From NCBI RefSeq assembly GCF_037890675.1, contig NZ_CP149574.1, forward strand, positions 2,332,874-2,396,873: a stretch of 64,000 bases of DNA. Reading direction: 5' to 3'. Positions 16,463 to 24,532 of the stretch are shown one piece after another. Below the pieces are notes generated by a model that made no database searches, was not told where the DNA came from, and was given only the letters and a program-made list of their open reading frames with translations. Numbering within the stretch: position 1 is the first letter of the stretch; every line of letters starts with the position of its first letter. The translations under genes and the position numbers were made by a program. The stretch comes from Methylovirgula sp. 4M-Z18 (GTDB taxonomy: Bacteria > Pseudomonadota > Alphaproteobacteria > Rhizobiales > Beijerinckiaceae).

Positions 16463-17182
16463 TTAGCGCGCTTCAATCAGGATACGTGTCCACATGCCAA
16501 GTTCGATCTGATCCCCCGCCTTCAGCGGCGTCTCGACGCCCGCCTGTAATGCGGCACCATTGAGCTTGGTGCCGTTGCTGGAGCCGACATCGACGATCGT
16601 GCGGCTGCCGTCGGTTTGGCGGCAGATTTTCAAATGACGGCCCGAGACGGAGGGATCGGCGATCGCTATCTCGGGGTGGACGTCGCGGCGCGCATTGCGC
16701 CGGCCGAGCAGCATTTCGTCAAGATCGAGCGGAAATGCGCGGTCCGGCTCACCTTCGGGAAAAGGGACCGCCGCGTCGGGCGCGGTGACCATGCTGCGGT
16801 CGCAGCGGATGATCGCCCAAAGATTTTCGCTCCACGCCTTGCCCGTATTCGGCGCAAGGGGGACAGATGCAATTTGCGGCGGGGTGGGCGCGGCGACGGC
16901 CGGGGCGCTCTCGCTGGCTGGCGGGGGTAGCGGCGCTGCGGCCGCAGCAGCCGATGACGCTGAAAAATCGTGCCGGCAAACTTCGCAAAACCGCGCGCCA
17001 GCCAAGCGCGGCGTGCCGCAATCGGGACACGACCCAAGATCCGCTTGCGGCACGGGCGCACCCGGCGCAGAGGCAACTGTCGAAGGCCCGGGCTGCAAGC
17101 GCAAGCCGCATTCGGAGCAATAGTCTGGATCGGACGACGGATGGCCTTTTGGGCAAGTATAGATCGCCATCGACACGCTCAC
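16463..17182 (-). CDS. FHA-domain protein with N-terminal zinc ribbons
   Basis: 239 residues. N-terminal Cys pairs form two ribbons (C10...C22, C25 and C52, C55, C66, C69: 'CPDCGTPRL...FCEVCRHDF'), followed by an Ala/Pro-rich linker (about 73-110) and a C-terminal FHA domain with 'LLGRRNARRD', 'SVSGRHLKI' and 'DVGSSNGTKLNG'. FHA domains bind phosphothreonine. In actinobacteria the FHA protein GarA/OdhI is the PknG substrate, so this is the obvious candidate substrate or reader here. Its GTG start overlaps the vWA stop by 4 nt (GTGA); an ATG at 17170 is an alternative. Confidence 0.88.
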   Translation of the reverse strand: MSVSMAIYTCPKGHPSSDPDYCSECGLRLQPGPSTVASAPGAPVPQADLGSCPDCGTPRLAGARFCEVCRHDFSASSAAAAAAPLPPPASESAPAVAAPTPPQIASVPLAPNTGKAWSENLWAIIRCDRSMVTAPDAAVPFPEGEPDRAFPLDLDEMLLGRRNARRDVHPEIAIADPSVSGRHLKICRQTDGSRTIVDVGSSNGTKLNGAALQAGVETPLKAGDQIELGMWTRILIEAR

Positions 17183-18444
17183 GGGCTTTGCTTGGCGCGG
17201 CGGACGGTGCGCGTGCCGCCCATTTCCAGCTCCAGCGCCTCCGCCTTGCCGGCATCGCGCTTCAGGCGCACGGTGCCCTCCGACGCATCGACCAAATCGA
17301 CGACCTTAGAGAGGCGGCGGGTGACCTCCTCATTGCCGGATTCGGCGGCGATCTTTGCGGCCTTACCCAGCAGTTTGGTCGCCTCGTCGAAATTGCCGCG
17401 ATCGCGCGCTTCAAGCCCTTCCTTGATCGAACTCGCGAGTTCGGCTTGGCCGGTGTAGTGTGCGACTTCCGGATTGATCCGCGCCGTCAGATCGGCATCA
17501 TTGCTCCAGGTGGCGACGACCGGCTGGCCGGCCGCCTTCTCTTCGCTGCCGTCCCCGTCCCAGCGGATTGACGGGCGGCACACCAGCATCTCATCGGCGA
17601 TCTCGCCTGCCTCGATCTCGAACACGGCATGATAGTCGCGCGCTTCCGTGCCCCAAGCACCGAGCGACACTTCCCAGGTGCGCGGATCGACCTGCTGACC
17701 GAGCCCAAGAATGTCAATATCTTCCGGATTCATCTGATGCAGCGAGACGAGGCGCGAGGAAGCCGGCCGCCATATCTGCAATTTCACCTTGCCGGTGCCT
17801 TTCGCCAGCGCCCGCGCCAGGCAGGCTTTGAAATCCGCCTCCAGCGCCTCGGGCTTCGGCACGGCATCGGCCGTGCCCAGCAGCGCGGTCGAAATCTGTC
17901 GCAATTGCGCCGGCGCCCAATCAACCCCAACGCCACGGCAATCGCATTGATAGACGCCTTTGCAGGCATTGATCGCCCGTTCCAGCGGCTTCGTATCGTC
18001 GCCGTTGTTCTGCCCGTCGGTGAGAAAATAGGCGTAGCAGATCGCGCCGGGCGCCTTGGCAAACTCGCGCCGCACCGTCTCGAGCCCATACGACATGAAG
18101 GTCGCGCCATTCGCGGTGATGCGCTGCACCAGATGATGCGCCTGGCCTCGGTTGGCGTCATTGGCCTCGCATAGGGGCATGATCACATGCGCCTGCGTGC
18201 CGAAGGTGACGACACAAAATAAGGTGCCGGCCGGCAGCAGGTCGATGCAGCGGCGGGCGGCATGTTTGGCGGCTTCCATTTTCTGGTCGATTTCCATCGA
18301 CGTCGAATTGTCGAGCACGATGGCGACCGCGCGTCGCGCCGAAGATTGCGCCGCGCCGCTGGCCGTGACCGTGAGCACCGCATCCATGCGGCGGCTTCCC
18401 GGTGGCAGATGCGGATTGAAGAAACTTTCCAACTTGAATTGCAT
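17179..18444 (-). CDS. von Willebrand factor type A domain protein
   Basis: 421 residues. A vWA domain occupies roughly residues 35-215 with an intact MIDAS: 'LDNSTSM' (DxSxS) near residue 45, a Thr loop around 'NGATFMSYGLE', and 'YFLTDGQNNGDD'. The C-terminal half is beta-rich, then helical ('ARDRGNFDEATKLLGKAAKI', TPR-like). No signal peptide, so cytoplasmic. vWA proteins often work beside TelA- or Ter-type proteins and phosphosignalling genes in metal or stress responses. Downstream gene overlap is 4 nt (FHA); the TelA-like gene lies 51 bp upstream. Confidence 0.87.
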   Translation of the reverse strand: MQFKLESFFNPHLPPGSRRMDAVLTVTASGAAQSSARRAVAIVLDNSTSMEIDQKMEAAKHAARRCIDLLPAGTLFCVVTFGTQAHVIMPLCEANDANRGQAHHLVQRITANGATFMSYGLETVRREFAKAPGAICYAYFLTDGQNNGDDTKPLERAINACKGVYQCDCRGVGVDWAPAQLRQISTALLGTADAVPKPEALEADFKACLARALAKGTGKVKLQIWRPASSRLVSLHQMNPEDIDILGLGQQVDPRTWEVSLGAWGTEARDYHAVFEIEAGEIADEMLVCRPSIRWDGDGSEEKAAGQPVVATWSNDADLTARINPEVAHYTGQAELASSIKEGLEARDRGNFDEATKLLGKAAKIAAESGNEEVTRRLSKVVDLVDASEGTVRLKRDAGKAEALELEMGGTRTVRRAKQSP

Positions 18445-18495
18445 AGAGGGCTCTTGGATGGAAATGGATCAGCCTGCTGCCGCGAAAAACCCGAG

Positions 18496-19683
18496 CTAGC
18501 GCGATGAGGCAACGGCATTGGCCGTGCTCTTGATGAATCCTTCGGCAAATTTCTGTTTGATCTGGGTCAGCGCTTGTTGCGCCTTGATGCGCTCCTCGCG
18601 GTTTTTCACGTCGATTTGCGCGCCCTTGTCGACAATGCCGATGATACGGTCGGCAATATCGCCCATCATGGCAATTTCCGCGAGCGCCCCACCCTCGCTT
18701 TGCTTGGCCTTCGTATAGGCGTCGTCGAGCGCCTGCACGCCGGCTTGGGCCATGCTGTTTGCGAGCTTGCGCCGCGCGTCGCTCGACTTGGACGCGTCGG
18801 AGATTTGTTTGAGCGCGGCAATGCGGACGATTGCTGCTTTCAGGCGCGGGAGGTCAAACAGCAGCGTGTCCATAATGTTGCGATATTCGATCCGGCCGGC
18901 GGTCTGCGCCGTGCGCGTTTGCGGGATCGACTGCATCGCATCGGTCAAGGCCATGTGAAGGCGCAAGAGCCGCGTTTCGAACCCGTTGATCTGTTCGCCG
19001 AAATCGCGCACCGCGGCAAGCTCGACTGGGTCATTATTGGTGATCGCGGCGGTACGCCGGGCAGCAAAACGCTCGCGCTCGCGCGTCAGGATGCGCTGGC
19101 CGGCGGCGAGATGAACCTCGAGCTCGCGCAAATTGCTGAGATTTTCCGCGACCAGCCGGTCCATTTTCGAATCCATAGCGGTCAGTTTCGCCATTTCGCT
19201 CTGGCCGCGCTTTTCGATATCGCTGAAATGGTCGATAATCTTGCGGTAATTCGCCTTGAAGGCCTGAAAGGCCGAGACATATTTGCCGAGCCACGGCAAT
19301 CTTTGCAGGAAATTGGCCATGATCGACTGGCCGTTCGCCGCTTCACGCTGCAGGCCGGTGATGTTGATGGCTTTGACTCCCGTCGCGAGTTCCGCCAGCA
19401 ACGCGCCACTCGGGCCCGCATCCCCCGTCTGGATGCCTTCCAGCAGCTGATCGAGGAACTGATTGGCCCTGGTCTGCGGCTCGACGCCGAACGCATTCAC
19501 CGCCGCGGAATCGAGCTTCGGCACGGTTGCAACGATCTGATCCAACTTGGCGAGCGCATCGGAGCCCAAATGCGCCACATCGATCTGATGACTGGAATCA
19601 TAGATATTTGCGAGTTCCGGTACGCTGCCCGCGGTGGCGGTCTGCAAGGTAACAGCTCGGGGAGACCCGGCAATTTCAGACAT
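18496..19683 (-). CDS. TelA-like (toxic anion resistance family) helical protein
   Basis: 395 residues from the ATG at 19683 (MSEIAGSPRAV); the frame is open further upstream but that part is non-coding in character. It is almost wholly helical, with the TelA signature region 'DSKMDRLVAENLSNLRELEV' followed by 'HLAAGQRILTRERERF', and later 'ALTDAMQSIPQTRTAQTAGR'. TelA proteins are linked to tellurite and antibiotic tolerance, but their molecular role is unclear. First gene of the seven-gene signalling operon, divergent from the ATP-grasp/esterase pair with a 256-bp gap that should contain both promoters. Confidence 0.8.
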   Translation of the reverse strand: MSEIAGSPRAVTLQTATAGSVPELANIYDSSHQIDVAHLGSDALAKLDQIVATVPKLDSAAVNAFGVEPQTRANQFLDQLLEGIQTGDAGPSGALLAELATGVKAINITGLQREAANGQSIMANFLQRLPWLGKYVSAFQAFKANYRKIIDHFSDIEKRGQSEMAKLTAMDSKMDRLVAENLSNLRELEVHLAAGQRILTRERERFAARRTAAITNNDPVELAAVRDFGEQINGFETRLLRLHMALTDAMQSIPQTRTAQTAGRIEYRNIMDTLLFDLPRLKAAIVRIAALKQISDASKSSDARRKLANSMAQAGVQALDDAYTKAKQSEGGALAEIAMMGDIADRIIGIVDKGAQIDVKNREERIKAQQALTQIKQKFAEGFIKSTANAVASSR

Positions 19684-19939
19684 GCAATCCCTCAGCGCAA
19701 TTTGAAAAGAGTGTGCTCCGGCGGCCGCCTTGCCGCCACATATACCCGTTCTCGGGCGGAAAAACAAAGCCAATCGGGGCAAGAGGCGGCAGCGTGCCGG
19801 TTGGACATTCAACCCCGCAATGCGTTGGCGACAGTTTATCGCCGTCAGAGACGCGCTCTCTTTTCTGCCGCCCGAAAATGCGCCAAACTTGCCGTAGCGG
19901 CTTCGCAACGAGCCGACCAACGCATGGGGTCTATTCTGC

Positions 19940-21106
19940 ATGAACTTCGTGTTCTTTTCGCCGCATTTCCCGTCGACGGGCACGGAATTCTGCGATCGGT
20001 TGAAGAAGGCCGGCGCGACGGTGCTCGGCATCGGCGACGCGCCCTATGACAGTCTCGACCCCTGTCTGAAGGCCGCTCTGTCGGAATATTACCGCATTCC
20101 CGACATGGACAATTACGACCAGACCTACCGGGCGATGGGCCATTTCATTCACAAATGGGGCCGCATCGACCGCTTCGAGTCGCTCAACGAGCACTGGCTC
20201 GACCTCGAGGCCGGTATCCGCACCGACTTCAACATATGGGGCATCCGCCTCGACTACGTCCAGAACATCAAGAAGAAGAGCCGCATGCGGGCCGCCTTCC
20301 GCAAGGCCGGCGTCAATGTGATCGCCCAGAAGAAGACATCGGAGCGCACAGGCGCCCTCGATTTCATCAGCCGCGTCGGCTACCCGATCGTCGTCAAGCC
20401 CGATTCCGGCGCCGGCGCCGCGCATACCTACAAGATCTCGACCCCAGAGGAACTGGACGAGTTCTTCCGGATCAAACCGGAGGGGGTGAGCTTCGTCATG
20501 GAGGAGTTCATCGACGGGCTGGTGGGGACCTTCGACGGGCTGGTCAACCGGGACGGCGAGATCGTTTTCGCCGCGAGCACGCGCTACGATGACTCGATCA
20601 TGGATGTGGTCAATAATAACAAGCACATGAGCTACACCTGCCTGCCGGAGATCGAGCTGGCGGTGGAGGAAGCCGGGCGCAAGATCGTCGAGGCGTTCGA
20701 CCTCAAGGAGCGCTTCTTCCATATCGAGCTGTTCGAGACGAAGGCCGGCAAGATCATCGCGCTCGAGGTCAATATACGGCCGCCCGGCGGCTACATGACC
20801 GACGCCATCAACTACAGCTTCGACATCGACATCTATGCCGAATGGGCCAACATGGTGGTGAAGAACCAGGTCGGCGGCCCGTTCAAGGGCAAATATTATA
20901 CCGCCTATGCCAGCCGGAAGGATCACATCCGCTATTTGCACAGCCATGGGGATGTGCTAGCCGCGCATGGTGACAAGATCGTCCGCCACAATTCGATAGA
21001 GAAGATTTTCAGCCGAGCCATGGGAAACTACGCCTACCAATTGCGTTCCACCGACAGCAAGGCCTTGCGCCACGCGGTGGAATATATCCAGGCGACGGAG
21101 GCGTAA
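19940..21106 (+). CDS. ATP-grasp domain carboxylate-amine/thiol ligase-like enzyme
   Basis: 388 residues. An N-terminal Rossmann-like pre-ATP-grasp part ('FVFFSPHFPSTGTEFCDRL') is followed by the ATP-grasp fold: the ATP-binding Lys in 'GYPIVVKPDSGAGAAHTYK', 'FVMEEFIDGLVGTFDGLV', and the metal ligands in 'FFHIELFETKAGKIIALEVN' with 'IRPPGG'. Such enzymes ligate a carboxylate to an amine or thiol via an acyl phosphate. The substrate is not known. It is co-transcribed with the esterase-like gene 6 bp downstream and diverges from the TelA-like operon, an arrangement seen in Ter/TelA stress neighbourhoods. Confidence 0.83.
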   Translation: MNFVFFSPHFPSTGTEFCDRLKKAGATVLGIGDAPYDSLDPCLKAALSEYYRIPDMDNYDQTYRAMGHFIHKWGRIDRFESLNEHWLDLEAGIRTDFNIWGIRLDYVQNIKKKSRMRAAFRKAGVNVIAQKKTSERTGALDFISRVGYPIVVKPDSGAGAAHTYKISTPEELDEFFRIKPEGVSFVMEEFIDGLVGTFDGLVNRDGEIVFAASTRYDDSIMDVVNNNKHMSYTCLPEIELAVEEAGRKIVEAFDLKERFFHIELFETKAGKIIALEVNIRPPGGYMTDAINYSFDIDIYAEWANMVVKNQVGGPFKGKYYTAYASRKDHIRYLHSHGDVLAAHGDKIVRHNSIEKIFSRAMGNYAYQLRSTDSKALRHAVEYIQATEA

Positions 21107-21112
21107 GGCGCC

Positions 21113-21889
21113 ATGGAGATCGCCTACCACAAAGGCTACAGCCACAGCCTCGGCCGCGACATGGAATACAAGCGCTATGGCCATGCCGGGCGCCCGGTCG
21201 TGATCTTTCCGACGTCGCAGGGCCGCTTCTATCAGTTCGAGGACTCCGGCGGGGTCGGCGCGCTGGCCGAATTCATCGACACCGGGCGCATCCAGCTTTT
21301 CACGGTCGACGGCATCGACAGCGAGAGCTTCTTCAATAAGCACGCGGACGTCGCCGGCCGCATCGCGCGGCACGAGGCTTACTTTCGTTATATCCGCGAG
21401 GAGGCGCTGCCGGAGCTCGTTGGGACAGCCGCCGCATCGAACGGCCAACGCTGGCTGAAGCCGGTCTTCTCCGGTTGCTCGATGGGCGGGTTCCACTCCT
21501 CGAATTTCGTTTTCCGGCATCCCGATCTGGCTTCGGGCGTGATTGCACTTTCAGGCGTCTATTCGACACAGGATTTTTTCGGCGACGCGCTGGACGGCGA
21601 CATCTATTTCAATTCCATGCTCAACTACCTGCCGGGCCTGAGCGACGAAGGCACCCTGGCGCGGCTGCGCGACCTCCGGCTCATTTTCTGCTGCGGACAA
21701 GGCGCCTGGGAAGAACGGATGCTGGCCGACACGCGGGTGCTGGAAAAAATCCTGCGCGAGAAGGGCATTCCGGCTTGGGTGGACTATTGGGGCGGCGACG
21801 TTTCGCATGACTGGCCGTGGTGGCAGAAACAACTGCCCTATTTCTTCGGCCGCTGGCTAGATGAAGACCTCAAGCACCGGCTGGCATAG
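21113..21889 (+). CDS. Esterase-family alpha/beta hydrolase
   Basis: 258 residues with the nucleophile elbow 'FSGCSMGGFHSSNFVFRHPD' (G-x-S-M-G-G), a 'DGIDSESFFNK' loop and C-terminal 'GGDVSHDWPWWQKQLPYFF' containing the probable catalytic His. This is the putative esterase (esterase D-like) group. No signal peptide, so cytoplasmic. Partner of the ATP-grasp enzyme (6-bp gap): one could make and the other hydrolyse or transfer an acyl conjugate. That pairing is inference. Confidence 0.83.
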   Translation: MEIAYHKGYSHSLGRDMEYKRYGHAGRPVVIFPTSQGRFYQFEDSGGVGALAEFIDTGRIQLFTVDGIDSESFFNKHADVAGRIARHEAYFRYIREEALPELVGTAAASNGQRWLKPVFSGCSMGGFHSSNFVFRHPDLASGVIALSGVYSTQDFFGDALDGDIYFNSMLNYLPGLSDEGTLARLRDLRLIFCCGQGAWEERMLADTRVLEKILREKGIPAWVDYWGGDVSHDWPWWQKQLPYFFGRWLDEDLKHRLA

Positions 21890-21996
21890 GCGGCCTCGTG
21901 AAGGCCTGGCCTGCAGCCCTGGTGGGGATCTTGCGGGGCAGAGATATCGGCTGAGGGTCATGACTTTGATCGCCTGCCGTGGCTCAAGTGGTAGTC

Positions 21997-22326
21997 ATGT
22001 CGAAGGCTGATCGGACCAGAGACGATGACGGAAATGTACACACCGTCACCACCCACGACCTTGTAGATTTTATCCCTTGGTCATGGTTAGCCGGCACCTT
22101 CTCCGTCGCTGACATACTCGCGGTGGTTGTACCGCGCCTTGTCGATAGGCTGGAGAGGCGGGCGGGACATCCCGCCTATCGCGACTATGTCGCGCGCCAC
22201 GGCCCGCCCGTCGTACGTGAAGGCACACGCAGACCAGATGGCGCATTTTGCTGCGGCAGACTGAGCGGATACTGTCAAATATGTATGGCTTTAGGGCGTG
22301 GACTTATAACGCGCGGCCAACCATAG
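21997..22326 (+). CDS. Hypothetical protein, 3' end replaced by IS element
   Basis: A frame starting MSKADRTRDDDGNVHTVT reads about 95 residues with plausible codon use, then enters the left end of the IS5-like element at about 22287 and stops at 22326 inside it. I recognise no family. A GTG at 21979 is an alternative start. It is either a gene truncated by the insertion or a chance frame. Confidence 0.35.
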   Translation: MSKADRTRDDDGNVHTVTTHDLVDFIPWSWLAGTFSVADILAVVVPRLVDRLERRAGHPAYRDYVARHGPPVVREGTRRPDGAFCCGRLSGYCQICMALGRGLITRGQP

Positions 22327-23096
22327 CCGGATAGATGCGAGTTGGACGAAGGCAAGGTAGTTTCCCGCAAGCCTGTCGTAGCGCGTCGCCACACGACGAC
22401 ATTGTTTGATCCTGTTGAAGAACCGTTCGACTTGGTTGCGAGCGCGATAAAGGTACGGGCTGAAGCAGATCGGGTCGCTGCGATTGCTTTTCGGGGGGAT
22501 GTTGGCCCACGCCCCCTTTTTCATGGCCAGCTCTCTTATCCAGTCGGCGTCATAGCCACGGTCGGCAAGCAGCATTGACCCGGGCTTCAGACGAGAGAGC
22601 AGTTTTCCGGCAAGTCGAACGTCGTGGGCCTCGCCGGGGCTCAACGCCAACCGTACCGGCAAACCGTTGCTATCGACCACCGCGTGGATTTTACTAGTCA
22701 AGCCGCCGCGTGACCTTCCCATCGATTGGCGCTGATTCCTAGTGATGCAGGCTCCATGCTGATGCACGCGGACAATCAAGGTGTCGATCATTTGGACAGC
22801 GGCATCGTGGGCAGCAGCAAGTGCGTCTACGATGCGGCCCCAGACACCAGCCCGCCGCCAACGGACGAAGCGGTTGTAGCAAGTGGTATACGGACCAAAT
22901 AACTCGGGCAGATCACGCCAAGGTGCTCCGGAGCGCAAGACCCAGAAGATGCCATTGAGGACACGACGGTCGTTAAGCCGAGGAACGCCACGCGGCTTGT
23001 TCGGCAGCATGGGCTTGATTGCAATCCATTCATAATCGGCGAGTTCGTAGCGCATGATTCGAGCCCCCAGTTTGGAGGCTTGAATCACGGGGTCTG
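22287..23096 (-). mobile_element. IS5-family insertion sequence (boundaries approximate)
   Basis: A single-gene element of about 0.8 kb around the transposase. The left end probably begins near GGGCGTGGACTTATAA (about 22287) and the right end near TTGAATCACGGGGTCT (about 23096). The two ends show only a loose inverted match around CGTG, and no target duplication was confirmed. Confidence 0.65.
22291..23055 (-). CDS. IS5-family DDE transposase
   Basis: 254 residues from MRYELADYEWIAIKPMLP. The N-terminal half is the IS5 'DUF4096-like' domain ('GIFWVLRSGAPWRDLPE', 'YNRFVRWRRAGVWGRI'). The catalytic part has the first Asp region 'QMIDTLIVRVHQHGA', the second in 'LLADRGYDADWIR' and the C-terminal signature Y-(2)-R-(3)-E-(6)-K in 'YRARNQVERFFNRIK'. 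The frame is intact, so the element may be active. Confidence 0.92.
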   Translation of the reverse strand: MRYELADYEWIAIKPMLPNKPRGVPRLNDRRVLNGIFWVLRSGAPWRDLPELFGPYTTCYNRFVRWRRAGVWGRIVDALAAAHDAAVQMIDTLIVRVHQHGACITRNQRQSMGRSRGGLTSKIHAVVDSNGLPVRLALSPGEAHDVRLAGKLLSRLKPGSMLLADRGYDADWIRELAMKKGAWANIPPKSNRSDPICFSPYLYRARNQVERFFNRIKQCRRVATRYDRLAGNYLAFVQLASIRLWLAARYKSTP

Positions 23097-23293
23097 GCCA
23101 GACGCAACGCTTCCGGGCAGGTCCCGGTTGGACGCTTACGGGGTAGAAGCGGATATCAGCCAGCCGACAATCTCCGCTGAAACCGTCGAAAATGATCCGA
23201 GGCGGACATCAAAACTGACCAGCCTCGATGGCAAACCGCACATGCGGAGTGAAGGGCATCGGAACTGACCGGTCACGCTTGTGTGGGCACGGA

Positions 23294-23755
23294 CTACTTG
23301 TAGTAACCGACGCCGCATCCCAGGCCGGCAACCGCGGTAACTAAGCTCGCCTTCGGCACCCACGTCTTGTCAGCGCCGGGCTTGGGGGACATGTAGCTGA
23401 CCTCATTGATCTGGCCCTCTTTTGCCTCGTCATAGAGCCTTGGGCCATACAGGTCGCCCGTAGGGTCCTTAAATGTCCTCACATCCTTGCCGAGCAACTG
23501 CTTTACGTTGAGATTGGCATTCGCGACGAGGAGTCCGTCGCTGAGATTGAAGCAGAACGGATAGATGTCGCCAACAAGGAAGCCGTTTTCGTCCTTGTTT
23601 ATCTGGTCGAGCGTCTTGGCCTTATCGGCTTTGATGGCCGCAACCGTCTTTTCAAGCATGGCCTTAGCGTCCGCCGCAGTACCTTGCGCGAATGCCGTAG
23701 TCGAGAACAAGACAGCCATGGCGCCTACCGCGCCAATCACGAGTTTACGAAACAT
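23294..23755 (-). CDS. Exported single-Cache domain protein
   Basis: 153 residues with a clean Sec signal peptide ('FRKLVIGAVGAMAVLFSTTAFAQ', cleavage near residue 23). The mature part matches small Cache-type sensor domains: a long helix 'AKAMLEKTVAAIKADKAKTLDQ' then 'YPFCFNLSDGLLVANANLNV', 'GKDVRTFKDPTGD' and 'YMSPKPGADKTWVPKASLV'. It has no transmembrane or signalling output domain, so it is a periplasmic ligand-binding protein of unknown partner. It stands alone, 238 bp from the IS5-like transposase. Confidence 0.83.
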   Translation of the reverse strand: MFRKLVIGAVGAMAVLFSTTAFAQGTAADAKAMLEKTVAAIKADKAKTLDQINKDENGFLVGDIYPFCFNLSDGLLVANANLNVKQLLGKDVRTFKDPTGDLYGPRLYDEAKEGQINEVSYMSPKPGADKTWVPKASLVTAVAGLGCGVGYYK

Positions 23756-24151
23756 GGATATTCCTCCCTACCCTTCGAGCAATTGAAATTGTCATGCACC
23801 GTGCGGAGGCCCGCAGGGATCATATCCAAACATTGCCCCAATTGACCAGTCTGCTCGTGCCCGCAGATGAGCTGATACGTAGAGGCGGGGTGGCAATTTC
23901 CGGATTTGGCCCATCGCGACATACTGCGCTGCCGCACAAACTTGATCGCTATAGGAGCAAAGCGGACGCAGTCACCAGCCACATGACGCCGCCGGGTTTA
24001 TAGGTACACGGCCTAGATTTTGAAGAGTCATTTCGCCATCTGGGAAATTCCTCGCTTTCAAGGACTATCGGCATCGATCGGATTGACTTCTTGCAGGCAA
24101 GCGCATTGTACGACGGCTCAACATCGGTGACGATGGACAGGGAGATTTGGC
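23756..24151. other. Intergenic region, no gene recognised
   Basis: 396 bp between the Cache gene and the divergent SnoaL-like gene. Short open frames exist on both strands but none resembles a known protein or has a good ribosome site. It presumably carries the two divergent promoters. Confidence 0.5.
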
Positions 24152-24532
24152 ATGGAAGACCAAGAGATTCGAGCAGCTCTGGATCACCACTGGGCCGCCT
24201 CCGATGCGAATGACTTCGAGGCGGAGCACCAGATTTATCGGGAGGACGCGGTGCTTGAATATCCTCAATCGGGCGAGCACATCCACGGGCGGCAGCATAT
24301 TCAGTCGTCTCGTGCCGCGCAGCCGAACCAGAAGCGCTTCACGGTGCGGCGGATCATCGGCGCAGGCAGCCTCTGGGTCACCGAATATATCCTCACCTAT
24401 GACGGGCGGCCGTCCTATACGGTGAGCATCATGGAGTTCCTCGATGGAAAGGTGGCCCGCGAGACTCAATATTTCGGCGACCCGTTCGAGCCTGGGCCTT
24501 CGCGCGCGCAATGGGTCGGGCGGATGCCGTGA
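24152..24532 (+). CDS. SnoaL/NTF2-like protein
   Basis: 126 residues forming one cone-like NTF2 fold: 'IRAALDHHWAASDANDFEAE' helix, 'YREDAVLEYPQSGEHIHGR' strand and turn, and 'YTVSIMEFLDGKVARETQYF' strands. Members are polyketide cyclases, isomerases or simple binding proteins, and sequence does not say which. Its stop overlaps the start of the glycosylase gene (GTGA). Confidence 0.82.
   Translation: MEDQEIRAALDHHWAASDANDFEAEHQIYREDAVLEYPQSGEHIHGRQHIQSSRAAQPNQKRFTVRRIIGAGSLWVTEYILTYDGRPSYTVSIMEFLDGKVARETQYFGDPFEPGPSRAQWVGRMP

Noticed and set aside
18574-20049. 491-codon plus-strand open frame
   Set aside because: Antisense to the TelA-like gene; GC-rich DNA gives long shadow frames. The minus-strand protein has recognisable family features.
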